DNA from: Adiantum capillus-veneris
Lineage: Eukaryota > Streptophyta > Polypodiopsida > Polypodiales > Pteridaceae
Direction of reading: 5' to 3'
NCBI GenBank assembly: GCA_014529385.2
Contig: CM043943.1
Location: 103,078,355-103,142,354 of the forward strand
DNA: 64,000 nt
Shown here: in pieces, positions 50,105-59,037 of the stretch
Layout: every line of letters starts with the position of its first letter
Position numbering within the stretch: position 1 is the first letter of the stretch
Translations under genes and position numbers: made by a program
Notes under the pieces: model-generated
What the model was told of the DNA's origin: nothing
The model's database searches: none
The model's input: only the letters and a program-made list of their open reading frames with translations

Positions 50105-51385
50105 ATGACTTTGAGTAGCTCTACTTCCCTCTCAAAACTTCTTCCCTTTTTCATATTTGCGCTAATTTTTCTGTGTATTCTACTGCACACCATGACTACT
50201 TCTCGAAGCCCTAGCACTACCATTGACTCTGTTAGCATTTTTAACAGTTATACTACAGACGATCAAGCATGGATACCATCTCGAATAACTATCGGAAGTT
50301 GGGTTTTACTACACACTAGGAGGAGGAAGAGGAGGCAACATAATGATTTCGTGGAGGCTTTCAAGGGACAAGTTAAAGAGTTTAAAGTGTGTGCACAAAG
50401 CAAGTGGGTGAAAGAGGTCCTCATACAACATGCTTTCCAGCATGCAGACTTAATGTTGCAAACATCTCCTCCAAGTTTTCCAAGGCATCGACCCAACTGT
50501 AAGTTATTTTGAGCATCTCGCTTAGTGCATGATTATATTCGAAGGTTAAGTGGTGGATATCATCTTTGGTATGTTTCAGATATTTATCCATCGAATAGGA
50601 CAGATTGGCAACCAGTTGAGAGCATAGTTGGGATTTTTTATTCTTTCCATGAGCAAATGTACCGAGGAAGACAACACAAAGAACTTGCAAATGATGGAAT
50701 TTTCTTTTATGATATGTCATATGTGGAATCGAGAACTTCCATTGGTTGGGGTCGTGTAGCTCCTTTGTCACTTCCATCCTTTGACAGCAAGGATTGGTCC
50801 TTGCCAGCTTCGCAAACAAGTTGTTTCAGGAATAAGTTGTTTCAGGATATACAAAAGTCCCTCAAGTATTCAATTGCCAGAAAAATAGTTCGGCTCGCAC
50901 TATTTATGCCTCTTGAATTGTTTGTAGATTTTTTCTTTGATGAGCAAATAAGAACTACCGCAACAATGTTCATTTGCAAGTCTGATATCTGTTTGGACTT
51001 TTTAGATGATAATTGGGATAGGAAACAATCATAGAAAAAAATCTGTATTTTGCAAAAGAAGTCCATAATTTGCAAGTTTATTATAAGCTCTCAAAATTTC
51101 TTAGTGTCGTTTTACTATATTAGATATCATCTTCTTAGTGGGCAGCTTATTCCACTCGACCAAGATACAGAGAATAGCCTCGAGAACAAACCTTTATCAA
51201 TGGAGCTCTACTTTCAAGATATCCTACTTACTGTGCTGGAGACAATGTCAACCATAACTCTTGCATAGCTCAGGGTAGATCTTATATGTGAAGAACTTCC
51301 ACTTTGGTCGGAATTGTATGCATTCAGTCTCAACAATAGAAAGGTGCTTACTAAATCGATGAATTTTGATTGTCTTTAATACATT
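50105..51385 (+). pseudogene. Element E gene 1: unrecognised protein with N-terminal membrane anchor
   Basis: One frame can be followed from ATG 50105 through TGA 50510, TAG 51032 and TAG 51266. Residues about 12-28 (LLPFFIFALIFLCILLH) form one hydrophobic segment suited to a signal anchor. The following region is basic (TRRRKRRQH). After the first stop the product reads YIRRLSGGYHLWYVSDIYPS and later IGWGRVAPLSLPSF. The first stop lies inside GTAAGT...CTTAG, which looks like a splice pair but would be an intron of only about 27 nt. No family recognised. Confidence 0.4.
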
Positions 51386-51620
51386 AAGACAGAATCTAAC
51401 TTTTTCTTCTTTTCAAATTCCAAGACGCAAGGAGAAAACAACATTGTGCAAGGAGTGACTAACAAATACACTTCACTTACCCAACTTCCACCGGAAGCTG
51501 GGTCACATACCTTGTGCACGCAAAGAGCTTTGATGCCATGCAAAGCATGATGTACTCTTCAAAATGACTAATGCAGAGACATTTTGTGGCGATCAAACAA
51601 TGTTTCAAAAATGTACATTT

Positions 51621-52560
51621 TCATTGTCTCAAAACTTTACATATTGTGTTGTTTCTGTCAAGATTTATACAAGTAAATTGCTCCCTTTCCCTGCTATTGT
51701 CCTCTCCTCTGGTTTGTGCCACTCGCCCCTGTCCTCTCCCCCGGTTGCTGCCACTCGTCCCTTGCCCTCTGCTCCGGTTTCTGCTACTTTTGCCTCTCGG
51801 GACGCTAGTCTCGGGCATCCTTTCGCGTCGCTCGAAATCATGGGCCTCTTCCATGGCTTCCCATGCATCTTGCACCTATGAAGGTTCCCTCTGTTCTTGC
51901 TCTTGCCGTCGACGTGTAGCCCATTCCTCTACATATATTGATTTATTGCTTCTTGAATATTTTGAACTTCTTCTTGAGTCTGATTGTGGCATTGCGTCAT
52001 TTCGTTAATGCGAGCCTCTTCGAACTCCTCAGCTCTCGCCGCTTCCTCTCTTGTGCGTATGTTTACCGAGATTATAATATGTTGCATGGCCATTACAGAA
52101 AAATGTCGCACATCATTGGGGGCATAGTTATGTAGTTGAAGTTTCTGTAGAAGTGTGATACAAACATTTGTTGCTTCATACAAACGTTGCAGCAAACAAT
52201 GAAATAGCACGATTACTTACATTCGGTACATCCATAATTTGATTGAGGAGCATGCCAAATAACATCAGACTCCAATGATCACTACAAAGACACCATCAAA
52301 GATGAGGAGAAGATTCTAAATGCAACATGGTTTTTACAAGGCAAGAAAAAACTCACGATTAATTGTATGCAGTGACCAGAAAGCGCGCTAGATCAAAGTT
52401 GACTCTGCTAAACCAGTTCATCAGACTCAAAAAGGAACTGAGTTGTTCAACAGCAAAGGCGATATCAGCGGATCTATACGTATACTTTGTCTTGAACCTC
52501 AGGGGGCAAAAGCGAGACAACGTGCCTAACATGAATCAATGGCAGAGATTAGACTTGAGG
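51621..52560 (-). pseudogene. Element E gene 2: coiled-coil protein with Arg/Gly-rich tail
   Basis: Minus-strand, multi-exon. An early exon reads MLGTLSRFCPLRFKTKYTYR and NWFSRVNFDLARFLV. A likely intron runs GTGAGT...TTTGTAG, then an exon reads SLMLFGMLLNQIMDVPN. Next is a well-formed intron 52220-52145 (GTAAGT...TTCTACAG, 76 nt), then KLQLHNYAPNDVRHFSVMAM and a charged helix (REEAARAEEFEEARINEMTQ). After a frameshift near 51950 the tail is Arg/Gly/Ser-rich (RGKSSRNRSRGQGTSGSNRG). I do not recognise it. The tail suggests nucleic-acid binding. Confidence 0.45.
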
Positions 52561-52590
52561 TATTTCAGCGGGCTGTCACTTCCACAAACC

Positions 52591-52664
52591 CATGAGTCAA
52601 TACTAAGCGAGTAGGGCAGCTATCGAATTCCATCCGCCACTGACTCGCTTGGTATTGACCCATG
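52591..52664. promoter_or_regulatory. Single palindrome of the element E family, upstream of gene 2
   Basis: Arms GTCAATACTAAGCGAGT (52596-52612) and ACTCGCTTGGTATTGAC (52643-52659), with flanking CATG on both sides. Same core as the arrays at 53887, 55276 and 56618. Confidence 0.8.
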
Positions 52665-52880
52665 TCTTAACGGTAGTGAGCCATTTAATGAATCAAGCGT
52701 GACTTATAAAGAAAAACTTAATGAACCAACCGTGACTTTTAAAGAGCATGAGAATTACCACAAGGCAACATTGACGACCTCATTCGTTGCATTGGATTTG
52801 GTGAAACTGCGCATGCACAGGAAGTCTTGTTGATTGAGGTTGAAAATGCAGGCCTCCTCTAACCTTCTAGGCAACAGTAT

Positions 52881-53818
52881 CTATGCATGCAGAGGTGCTG
52901 TGCTGAACAGAACTCTCAACTCCTCTTCATTCTCTTCATTGATTTTCTCTAAAATAATTGGCTCATCTAATACGTTGGATGGCCCTTGTGATGCAGAGCC
53001 TTGCCCTTGCCTTTCTTGAGCTGGCTCCCTGGCTGCCTCAGGCTCCTCCCTAACATCCGTAGGGTCCTCCCTAATAGGCACAGGCTCCGGGTCATTTTCC
53101 TTCAATATTGGTTCCTCCATAAATGCCTCATGGTCCACCCTGGCCTGCTCTTGTCCCTCATCAGCCCTTACTAGTTGCGGATCCTCCATGACTTGCTTAT
53201 TTTGGTGTCTAGCTGGCTCCTCGATAACTGTCTCTATTTCTTCCATGACTGCCTCGGGGTCCACTCTGGCTTGCTCATGCCCCTTTGCGGCTATCTCAAC
53301 CTGCCCATCTGTGTCGTTTCTCTCGACCGTGATCGGGTTCTTTTGCTGTTTGTTTCAGCCCTAGACGGCTCTGTCTGTCGTGCACGAGGATGGAGAGGGG
53401 GATGTTGAGAATATCCATGGTTCTACTATCCCGGATAGGCACTGGTTGAAGCAGCCCATCGTAGCAGAAACGTAGCCTCCGAAGAGTATCAAAATCCCGC
53501 GGCATGATAGTAACGCGGTGTGCATGGGCAGCCAGGATATATCCATCGCTGAAGAATTCAACGAGGTAGTCTTCTGCAATTTCTTGAAGGCAGAGTAGTG
53601 CACTGCTGGCCCATCGCATGCGTCGCGACTCTCCACTGCTCGCAAATCTCCCGCACTACTCGCTGGAAAGGGAGACGTGGAATAGCAGGTTGAATGTGTC
53701 ATTCTATTCTGCAGAGCTCTTGCAGTACACCTCTGTGCGTCTCATATCGGCATCTTCTTGCTTGAGCATTCAAAGATTCACCTGTTGCCCTCCTAGCCGT
53801 GGTCTTTATACGAGGCAT
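52881..53818 (-). pseudogene. Element E gene 3: divergent histone H3 (centromeric-H3-like) with acidic C-terminal extension
   Basis: The minus-strand start at 53818 reads MPRIKTTARRATGES, matching the H3 N-terminus (K4 kept, K9 replaced by Arg, S10 by Ala in mature numbering). The tail is about 14 residues shorter than H3. An in-frame TGA (53701-53699) follows residue 39, inside the alpha-N to alpha-1 region. The frame then reads RLPFQRVVREICEQW (H3 alpha-1). A +1 shift near 53619 is followed by RWASSALLCLQEIAEDYLVE, FFSDGYILAAHAHRVTIMPR and DFDTLRRLRF (H3 alpha-2, loop 2, alpha-3). The Trp before SSAL, the F-SD and the slightly longer loop 1 recall centromeric H3. After another shift near 53317, about 130 residues rich in Glu and Pro follow (EEPEAAREPAQERQGQGS). 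Canonical H3 has no such extension. Confidence 0.75.
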
Positions 53819-53886
53819 CTCTACAAATAGCATAACACAAAAAGACAATTCATTTGTCAGCACAAGGGACTTCAGATTTCAGAAAA

Positions 53887-54290
53887 GGTCAGTACCAAGC
53901 GAACAGGTGTGTCGGAAAGAGTTTACCTTCCCTTATTCGCTTGGTAGTGACCTCAGAAAATAGTAATAGCATACATCACTTATATTTTTTAAGGTCACTA
54001 CCAAGCGAACAGGTGCATCGAAAAGAGTTTGCCTTCCCTTATTCTCTTGGTAGTGACCTCAGAAAATAGTAATTGCAGACATCAATTATATTTTCTGAGG
54101 TCAGTACCAAGCGAGCAGGTGCATCGGAAAGAGTTTTTTCGCTCGGTAGTGACCTCACAAAATAGTAATAGCAGACGTCACTTATATTTTCTGAGGTCAA
54201 TACCAAGCGAACAGGTGCATCGAAAAGAGTTTGCCTTTCCTTATTCGCTTGGTAGTGACCTCAGAAAAGTGTAATAGCAAGCGAACAGGT
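53887..54290. promoter_or_regulatory. Array of four palindromes between genes 3 and 4
   Basis: Four hairpins of about 55-66 bp start at 53887, 53993, 54099 and 54195, plus a half unit at the end. The typical left arm is GGTCAGTACCAAGCGAACAG and the right arm is ATTCGCTTGGTAGTGACC. Unit spacing is about 96-106 bp. The array lies between the divergent starts of genes 3 (minus) and 4 (plus), hence in a promoter position. Confidence 0.85.
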
Positions 54291-54441
54291 TTGCATCCCC
54301 TGCAACAAAATACCAATGTGAAGGAGACGTTTAAGTCCATGCGGTCCTAATTGTCATGTCGTTCCCTCCCATCACCTCCCCTAATCTAGGGGGGGTGGTA
54401 CCATTGCTTCTCCCTCCCACGTCTACCTCTCATGAAACCGC

Positions 54442-55056
54442 ATGGCGGTACCACCCCTCACATACCACTCATTAGCCAGAACCCAGGCTCTGCTTTTCAA
54501 GTTAACCAGCAGTTTTTTCAGAACCTCCTTCAGGGTTTCGCAGAAAAACTACAAGAAGCTTAGGATAGTGGTGATGCCTTTCCAAGGTATACTCCCGCAG
54601 CGCCAACAGGACCGAATCCGCGCCCTCCTCAGGAGGTCCCCCCTTGGCCCTCCCCCCATGTTACCCTTAATGTTCTGGACCGACACAGCCCAAGAGTGGT
54701 TGTTGTCAACACGGGAGTCAATCCTCGATGTAAGCCCTGGTAATTATTTCCTTTCTGCTCCCATGAATTTCCAAGCTCCTAGTTTGAAGAGATTATTTGC
54801 AAAATGCTCTATGCAGGATACTAGCCTGAAGGTGGAACAAATGTTGATCGTCAGGCACAGAGTCTCAATCCTCAAAGACTCTCTGGAATCAAGAAGGCCT
54901 GAAGACCTGCAGCGATTGCTCGCTGAGAATGGCTCTGTAGAGGCTATCTATAATTGGCTACAAGAGATGAAGGATGAAGTGCTTGAGCTAGCTAGTAAAT
55001 ATGAGGAAGCCATTAACTTTTCCAACAGGCTTCAGGAAGAGATAGTCTGGCTATGA
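54442..55056 (+). CDS. Element E gene 4: unrecognised protein, helical C-terminus
   Basis: A 204-codon uninterrupted frame, the longest intact one in element E's left half. The N-terminus is basic/hydrophobic (LARTQALLFKLTSSFF). An internal Met at residue 45 (MPFQGILPQRQQDRIRALLR) is an alternative start. The C-terminal 70 residues are charged and helical (NWLQEMKDEVLELASKYEEA). There are no motifs I can name. Gene 3 starts about 620 bp upstream, in the opposite direction. Confidence 0.45.
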   Translation: MAVPPLTYHSLARTQALLFKLTSSFFRTSFRVSQKNYKKLRIVVMPFQGILPQRQQDRIRALLRRSPLGPPPMLPLMFWTDTAQEWLLSTRESILDVSPGNYFLSAPMNFQAPSLKRLFAKCSMQDTSLKVEQMLIVRHRVSILKDSLESRRPEDLQRLLAENGSVEAIYNWLQEMKDEVLELASKYEEAINFSNRLQEEIVWL

Positions 55057-55854
55057 AGGAAAAGGACTACATGGTTATTGCGAACCCTAAACCCCCGGAA
55101 ATTAGTAGGCCACTCTTTGTAAAGTCTGAAACTTGGCCTTTGCGCCTATCCCTAGTTTTTTTTAACTCAAAACCCCCTACATGGGTGTTAAGTTGTACTT
55201 TTTCTTCTCCCTTATAAATTCAAAACGCGTATTTAGTAAAAAAAAACCCTAAACCCGCAACAAACAGGGTTTACCTTCCCCTTATTTGCTTAGTATTGAC
55301 CTTTGTACTAGCAGAAATCACTTATATTTTCCGAGGTCGGTACCAAGCAAACAGGGGCATCGAACAAAGTGGCCTTCCCTTATTCGCTTGGTACTGACCA
55401 AGGAAAAGTGTAAAAGCAAACATCCTATGGTAAAGACGATGGTCAGTACCAAGTGAACAGGTGTAGCAAACAGGGTTTACCTTCCCTTATTCACTTGGTA
55501 CTGACTACACAAAATACAAGTGCACAAAAGGGTAGTAAGTAGCATACCTCTTCACTGTGTGTAGAGTTCTGCGTCACTATTGCACTGCAGAACAGGAGTA
55601 AGAGAAGGATGCGCGAGTAAGAGGTGATGCGCAAAAAGAGTTGGGATGGTTTGCTTACCGCATAGCGTCGATGGGGGTAGAGTTAATTAAAATGATGGGT
55701 AGTAGAGGACGCGAAAAGAGGCACAATAGTTGAAATGTTTGGCGGGGGTACTGCCTCTAAACTTAGAATGCTTACCTCGGCGAGGGTGACAACTTCACTT
55801 ATGCGCGAGATTGTGGTTGGTAAATCGTACTGCATAGGAATCTGAGACCATTTA
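55057..55854. other. Spacer with palindrome array 3
   Basis: No gene. Contains palindromes at about 55276-55506, listed separately. Confidence 0.5.
55276..55506. promoter_or_regulatory. Palindrome array: one half unit and two hairpins
   Basis: A half unit at 55276-55300. Hairpins at about 55334-55400 (GAGGTCGGTACCAAGCAAAC ... TTCGCTTGGTACTGACC) and about 55440-55506 (GGTCAGTACCAAGTGAACAG ... TTCACTTGGTACTGAC). Paired changes in the two arms (AAGTGAA with TTCACTT) keep the pairing. Confidence 0.82.
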
Positions 55855-55911
55855 TTACTGGTTGTCCTTGTGAGCGCAGCCCACGTGCCTTTTCGAGTGA
55901 CCGTTTAGGGT

Positions 55912-56290
55912 CAGACAAACGCCAATCGCCCTTGCAGTCGCCATCTCCATCTCCAAGTGGAACAAACAGATCACCGTTGCCTTTGCCTTTTCTGTGCTCT
56001 TCCCCTTGGTCAGCTCTCGTGATCCTGCGTTTAGAGTCAGACGTCGATCGCCCTTGCAGTCGCCATCTCCATCTCCAAGTAGAACAAACATATCGCCATT
56101 GCCATTGCCTTTGCTTTTTATGTGCTCTTCCCCTTGGCCACCTCTCGTGATCCTGCGTTGAGAGTCAGACACCGATCGCCCTTGCAGTCGCCATCTCCAT
56201 CTCCAAGTAGAACAAACAGATCGCCATTGCCTTTGTCTTTTCTGCGCTCTTCCCCTTGGCCACCTCTCGTGATCCTGCGTTGAGTGACCT
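55912..56290. repeat. Tandem repeat of about 122-128 bp, three copies
   Basis: ATCGCCCTTGCAGTCGCCAT occurs at 55925, 56047 and 56175. Each unit carries CCATCTCCATCTCCAAGT and CTCTCGTGATCCTGCGTT. An open minus-strand frame across it (55855-56472) is the repeat read through, not an evident gene. Confidence 0.9.
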
Positions 56291-56617
56291 CCACTGGGTC
56301 GAGTCCTTTGCTGCCGTGTCGCCATCGCCATCGCCACCTTCTGGTTCTTACTGTCGGCGGCCTGCAACATCACCATCCAACTCGGCGCCATTGGATATTG
56401 CAGAGACAGGTTCTTTCTCCCTGCCTCTCTCCCCTTCCTATGTGCTATTAATTGTGTGTGCACCGAAGCCACTGCGTTAGGGTAAGATTAAAAGTCTCAA
56501 ACTGCATGGTTGGAATAATTACTCCTTATGTGACTGTGCCTAAGTTTGGGCATAGTGAGTGAGTAGGCCTATATATCTATCAATGCTCTGTTCTTATCCA
56601 CCTGTTCTGAATGCTTG

Positions 56618-57075
56618 GGTCAGAACCAAGCGAATAGGGCCCTTCGGGGAATCTTGGGCCCCTATTCGCTTGGTTCTGACTCAAGTGATGTCACCTTTTA
56701 TGACATTAGCGCACAGGACAGAACCAAGAAAATAGGGCCCTTCGGAGATTCTTGGGCCCCTATTTGCTTGGTTCTGACTCAAGTGACGTCCTTTTATGAC
56801 ATTAGCGCATGGGACAGAACCAAGCGAATAGGGCCCTTCGGAGATTCTTGGGGCCCTATTCGCTTGGTTCTGACTCAAGTGACGTAACCTTTTATGACAT
56901 TAGCGCACGAGACAGAACCAAGCAAATAGGGCCCTTCGGAGATTCTTGGGGCCCCTACTCGCTTGGTTCTGACTCAAGTGACATCACCTCTTATGACATT
57001 ACCGCACGGGACAGAACCAAGCAAATAGAGACCTTGAGGGGTACTCGAGGCTCAATATTCACTTGGTTATGACAC
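56618..57075. promoter_or_regulatory. Array of five palindromes ending just upstream of gene 5
   Basis: Five hairpins spaced about 95 bp apart. Arms are GTCAGAACCAAGCGAATAGG and CCTATTCGCTTGGTTCTGAC, with GGGCCC next to the loop. The spacer TGACATTAGCGCA recurs between units. The central A-T pair differs from the earlier arrays (GAACC for GTACC) in both arms, so pairing is kept. The array ends about 33 bp before the gene 5 ATG. Confidence 0.9.
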
Positions 57076-57107
57076 CAAATAGTTTTGGCTTGTTTTTTCT
57101 TTCAGTC

Positions 57108-58786
57108 ATGGGGATCATAGTCCTGGAGACAGACGTTGTGAGCGAGGATATATGTGAAGAAAAACTATTCACCTTCTTATACAATGCCCGTGCTCATCAC
57201 CGTGCACCAGAACTATCAAGAATGTTTAATGCAGAGTTTTCTATACAGAGGATTATAGATTGCTCATTTGAGTACCTACAAACCCATTTGCAACAGTATG
57301 AGGCAGTCACTTGTGACAATTCCATGACAGTTGATGGCATGAGATATGTGCACCCAGCCGACCTTGACCCTAACAAGAGTGCTTCAAGGAGACTGAATCG
57401 CTGTCTAGAAAAGTGTCCCTCCAATGCACTGCTTATACAAGACAGGTGTATGAAGCACTTCAAAAGTGTCGCTTAGTGGAATTCTACCACGGGTTTTTCT
57501 GTTACTTATACTTGCAGACAGATGGTGAGTCAGAGACTTCCCATTCAACAACTTTTGGTAGTTGTCCATTGGTGCCAGAGGAAGAGGTAGAGGATGTGGA
57601 GGTGCAGTTCGACCCAGAAGAAGAGCGGGTAGAGGTACTAAAGGAAACATTTGATGTGGGCTTAACTCTTGCTTCTCTTGAGGATGCAGCAATAGGGTGC
57701 AAGCAAGAAATTCCAAGTAAGGAAGTGACTTTGCCTCTGAATTGTGCTCCCAGCTTTGCTATGGCGGGTGACACCCACAATGTTCTGCTCACAGATATCA
57801 TGCATGAGCTCAATATACGGGAGGAATACTACCTAGCTACAATTGCAAATTTTTTTGAGACAGACATGGGGTTTGTGGATGATGATGGAGTGGACCAACA
57901 TCTTATTGCTGACACAGCTGTCCGCGACTCACAGTTCACTTCAGGGTGGCAACTGATCAAAAGATACATTCAATGAAGCAAAGTCTGAAGAGGCCAATTT
58001 GCCAACAAATGAGCAGTTTTAATCGACAACAAAACAACTCGGCTTGGAAAACATGGGTATGCCCGTGGCACCCAGAGATCAGGTAATGAATAGTCAGTCT
58101 ATTCACTTGTGGGGGAGGTCGATGCTGGAAATGGACGAGAATCAGATGGTAACTTTTGTCGTGCATTCAGATGGTATTGGAGATGGCCCAGTGATAAAAT
58201 ATCATGATCATTTTTTTTGTTGACAAGTGCTAGTGTATGACGATAGTTTCCTAAGAAGAGCTGGAGGCTCACAGCAAGGGCTTCTCACTAGAGTCCAAGG
58301 CAAGGATGTGGCGTTGTCTCACTACATCGGGCGTTTCAACCACAAAAAGGTTTGTAGAAACAATTCAAGTACTTGGCAATTGTACTCATCTCACTTACGG
58401 CCCATAAATTCATTGCAATTTTTATGTAGATCATAATATACCACAAGGAATACTCCGATGACAATGCAAAGTTCCCACTGTTTGCAATGAAAGTTATTAC
58501 AAGATTGTGTGGTGGGAACCCCCTCCCACTAAACGTAGAAAGACTAATTCTGATTGAGAAACAATTTTCTCTACGCATATTTGGCATTGGGTATGAGTGC
58601 CAAGCACTCAGAGCCCCCTATTTCATGTCCTACATAGCTCAGGCTCTGGCTGTAAGGGTTGAAGACCGGGAAAGCTTAGATCCATACAACAAGTGGATGT
58701 TTCTGAGGGAAAGAAGACGCCTGATGCCCGTGGGGATGTTGCCATCAACAGAGGAACGAGCTCGTCTACAGAGCTTGCACATCTAA
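57108..58786 (+). pseudogene. Element E gene 5: unrecognised multi-exon protein
   Basis: First segment from ATG 57108 (MGIIVLETDVVSEDICEEKL ... RYVHPADLDPNKSASRRLNR) to 57476. A second frame covers 57470-57976 with an acidic stretch (PEEEVEDVEVQFDPEEERVE). A later exon ends KDVALSHYIGRFNHKK at 58349. A clear intron 58350-58429 (GTTTGT...TATGTAG, 80 nt) joins in phase to IIIYHKEYSDDNAKFPLFAM and on to a stop at 58784. Some frame changes may be introns I could not place, others true frameshifts. A TTTTTTCTTTCAG just before the ATG could be a splice acceptor, so an earlier exon is possible. No family recognised. It converges with gene 6. Confidence 0.45.
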
Positions 58787-59037
58787 GAGGTACAAGGTGA
58801 GGAAGAAGGAGGTGCATCGAGGAGGATAAAAACGACGGGCTCAGGTCCATCTTCTCCCGCTCCTGACTCGTGACCGTCGCCACCTCGCATAGCGCTCCAC
58901 CGCATTTGAAGCTCCCCAAGCCATCTGTTTCTTCTCTTTGCGGATGTGTTGTAAAGATCGTATAATTCTGAACTCTTAAGAAGTTCCTTCTGCCTTGCTC
59001 TATGAATTAGTCGTCTATAAGTCCATTGGTGTAACTC

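Noticed and set aside
50421-50819. 132-codon minus-strand frame in element E
   Set aside because: It overlaps the plus-strand gene 1 frame, which continues over a longer range. I could not find exons extending the minus frame.
53887-57075. Palindromes as transcription-termination hairpins of a giant-virus-like genome
   Set aside because: They sit at gene starts and between divergent genes, not at 3' ends, so a terminator role does not fit.
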